Source of the DNA: CAYVKY01 sp964452115
Lineage (GTDB): Bacteria; Bacteroidota; Ignavibacteria; Tepidaquicellales; Tepidaquicellaceae
Direction: 5' to 3'
NCBI GenBank assembly: GCA_964452115.1
Contig: CAYVKY010000140.1
Coordinates: forward strand, 1-5,550
Length of the DNA stretch: 5,550 bases
In this document: in pieces, positions 5,183-5,550 of the stretch
Layout: each line of letters begins with the position of its first letter
Numbering within the stretch: the first letter of the stretch is position 1
The notes under the pieces: generated by a model
The model's input: the letters and a program-made list of their open reading frames with translations, nothing else
Told to the model about the DNA's origin: nothing
Database searches by the model: none
Position numbers and translations under genes: made by a program

Positions 5183-5550
5183 ATGAAAACCAAATATTTT
5201 ATATTTCTATTATCCGGTTTAATATTTTTACTCCTAGGGAGCAGAGTTTATGCGCAAAGCAGCAGCGTTGATGTCAGCAAATTTAATGATCTTCAGAAAA
5301 TCGGCTATAAAGTGATTGATGTGCGGACTCCCACAGAATATGCAATAGAGCATATTTCAGGTGCTATGAATATTAATTTTTTAGAACCGGATTTTGCTTT
5401 ACATCTTGACAAACTTGATAAACAGGCTAATTACATTTTGTACGATAAGGCAGGAACCAGAAGCACAAAGGCTGCAAAAATTATGCTGGACAAAGGTTTT
5501 ATAAACGTATATTACCTTGAAGGCGGATTAGATGCATGGAAAGAAGAAAA
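5183..5550 (+). CDS. Exported rhodanese-domain protein lacking the catalytic cysteine (3' end outside window)
   Basis: The frame is open from the ATG at 5183 to the window end, giving 122 residues plus two bases of the next codon. Residues 1-24 form a clear signal peptide (KTK, hydrophobic 5-19, cleavage after VYA), so the protein should be periplasmic or surface-located. The rest is a rhodanese domain: YKVIDVRTPTEYAIEHISGAMNI (42-64), the active-site loop strand YILYDKAGTRSTKAAKIM (84-101), and the closing motif VYYLEGGLDAWKEE (109-122). In active enzymes the loop reads like YCxxGxRS; here the cysteine position is Asp88, and no cysteine occurs anywhere in the visible protein. Sulfurtransferase activity is therefore unlikely, and a binding or regulatory role is inferred. 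The domain is nearly complete at the edge, so either a short tail or a further domain may follow. The gene lies 38 bp after the cupin gene and may be co-transcribed with it. Confidence 0.88.
   Translation, partial: MKTKYFIFLLSGLIFLLLGSRVYAQSSSVDVSKFNDLQKIGYKVIDVRTPTEYAIEHISGAMNINFLEPDFALHLDKLDKQANYILYDKAGTRSTKAAKIMLDKGFINVYYLEGGLDAWKEE

Overview
The window looks like chromosomal DNA of an AT-rich member of the Bacteroidota/Chlorobi/Ignavibacteria (FCB) group. The supporting signs are moderate: starts without Shine-Dalgarno sequences and with A/T-rich leaders, a TAnnTTTG-type -7 element ahead of one gene, small exported thioredoxin-fold proteins with typical Bacteroidota-like signal peptides, and paired palindromic intergenic repeats. 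The taxonomic guess is an inference, because there is no rRNA or other marker gene here. There are seven protein genes, two of them cut by the window edges. No tRNA, CRISPR array, integrase or complete insertion sequence was found.

Left part (1-1960, plus strand): the C-terminal half of a low-specificity L-threonine aldolase is followed after 3 nt by a complete group II pyridoxal-phosphate (PLP) decarboxylase of the aromatic-L-amino-acid type. Both are PLP amino-acid enzymes and are probably co-transcribed.

Middle (1961-3036, minus strand): two exported thioredoxin-fold proteins overlap by one base (TAATG). They are a peroxiredoxin-like protein with an ECP motif and a C-terminal cysteine, then a TlpA-like CKPC thiol-disulfide protein. 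The second ends exactly where the decarboxylase ends (the two stop codons form TAATTA), so the convergent transcripts have no spacer in which to terminate. The pair probably acts in envelope thiol/disulfide or peroxide handling.

Intergenic island (3037-3320): its most structured part, 3126-3313, is an almost symmetric element built from four hairpins (9-bp, 8-bp, 8-bp, 9-bp stems) in mirror order, with identical 20-nt linkers on the two sides and near-identical outer inverted repeats. It resembles a REP doublet/BIME or a miniature element mobilised by a Y1 (IS200/RAYT-like) transposase. No transposase gene is in the window.

Right part (3321-5550): a POT/PTR-family (proton-coupled peptide type) transporter on the minus strand, starting at TTG, and a DUF985 cupin on the plus strand diverge from a 39-bp gap. 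The centre of that gap is occupied by an A/T palindrome with perfect 11-bp arms, a candidate shared operator/promoter. Downstream of the cupin an exported rhodanese-domain protein begins and runs off the window; its catalytic-cysteine position carries aspartate, so it is probably not a sulfurtransferase.

The most notable items are the symmetric four-hairpin element, the centred divergent palindrome and the cysteine-less secreted rhodanese. Nothing in the window amounts to a demonstrably new multi-gene system.
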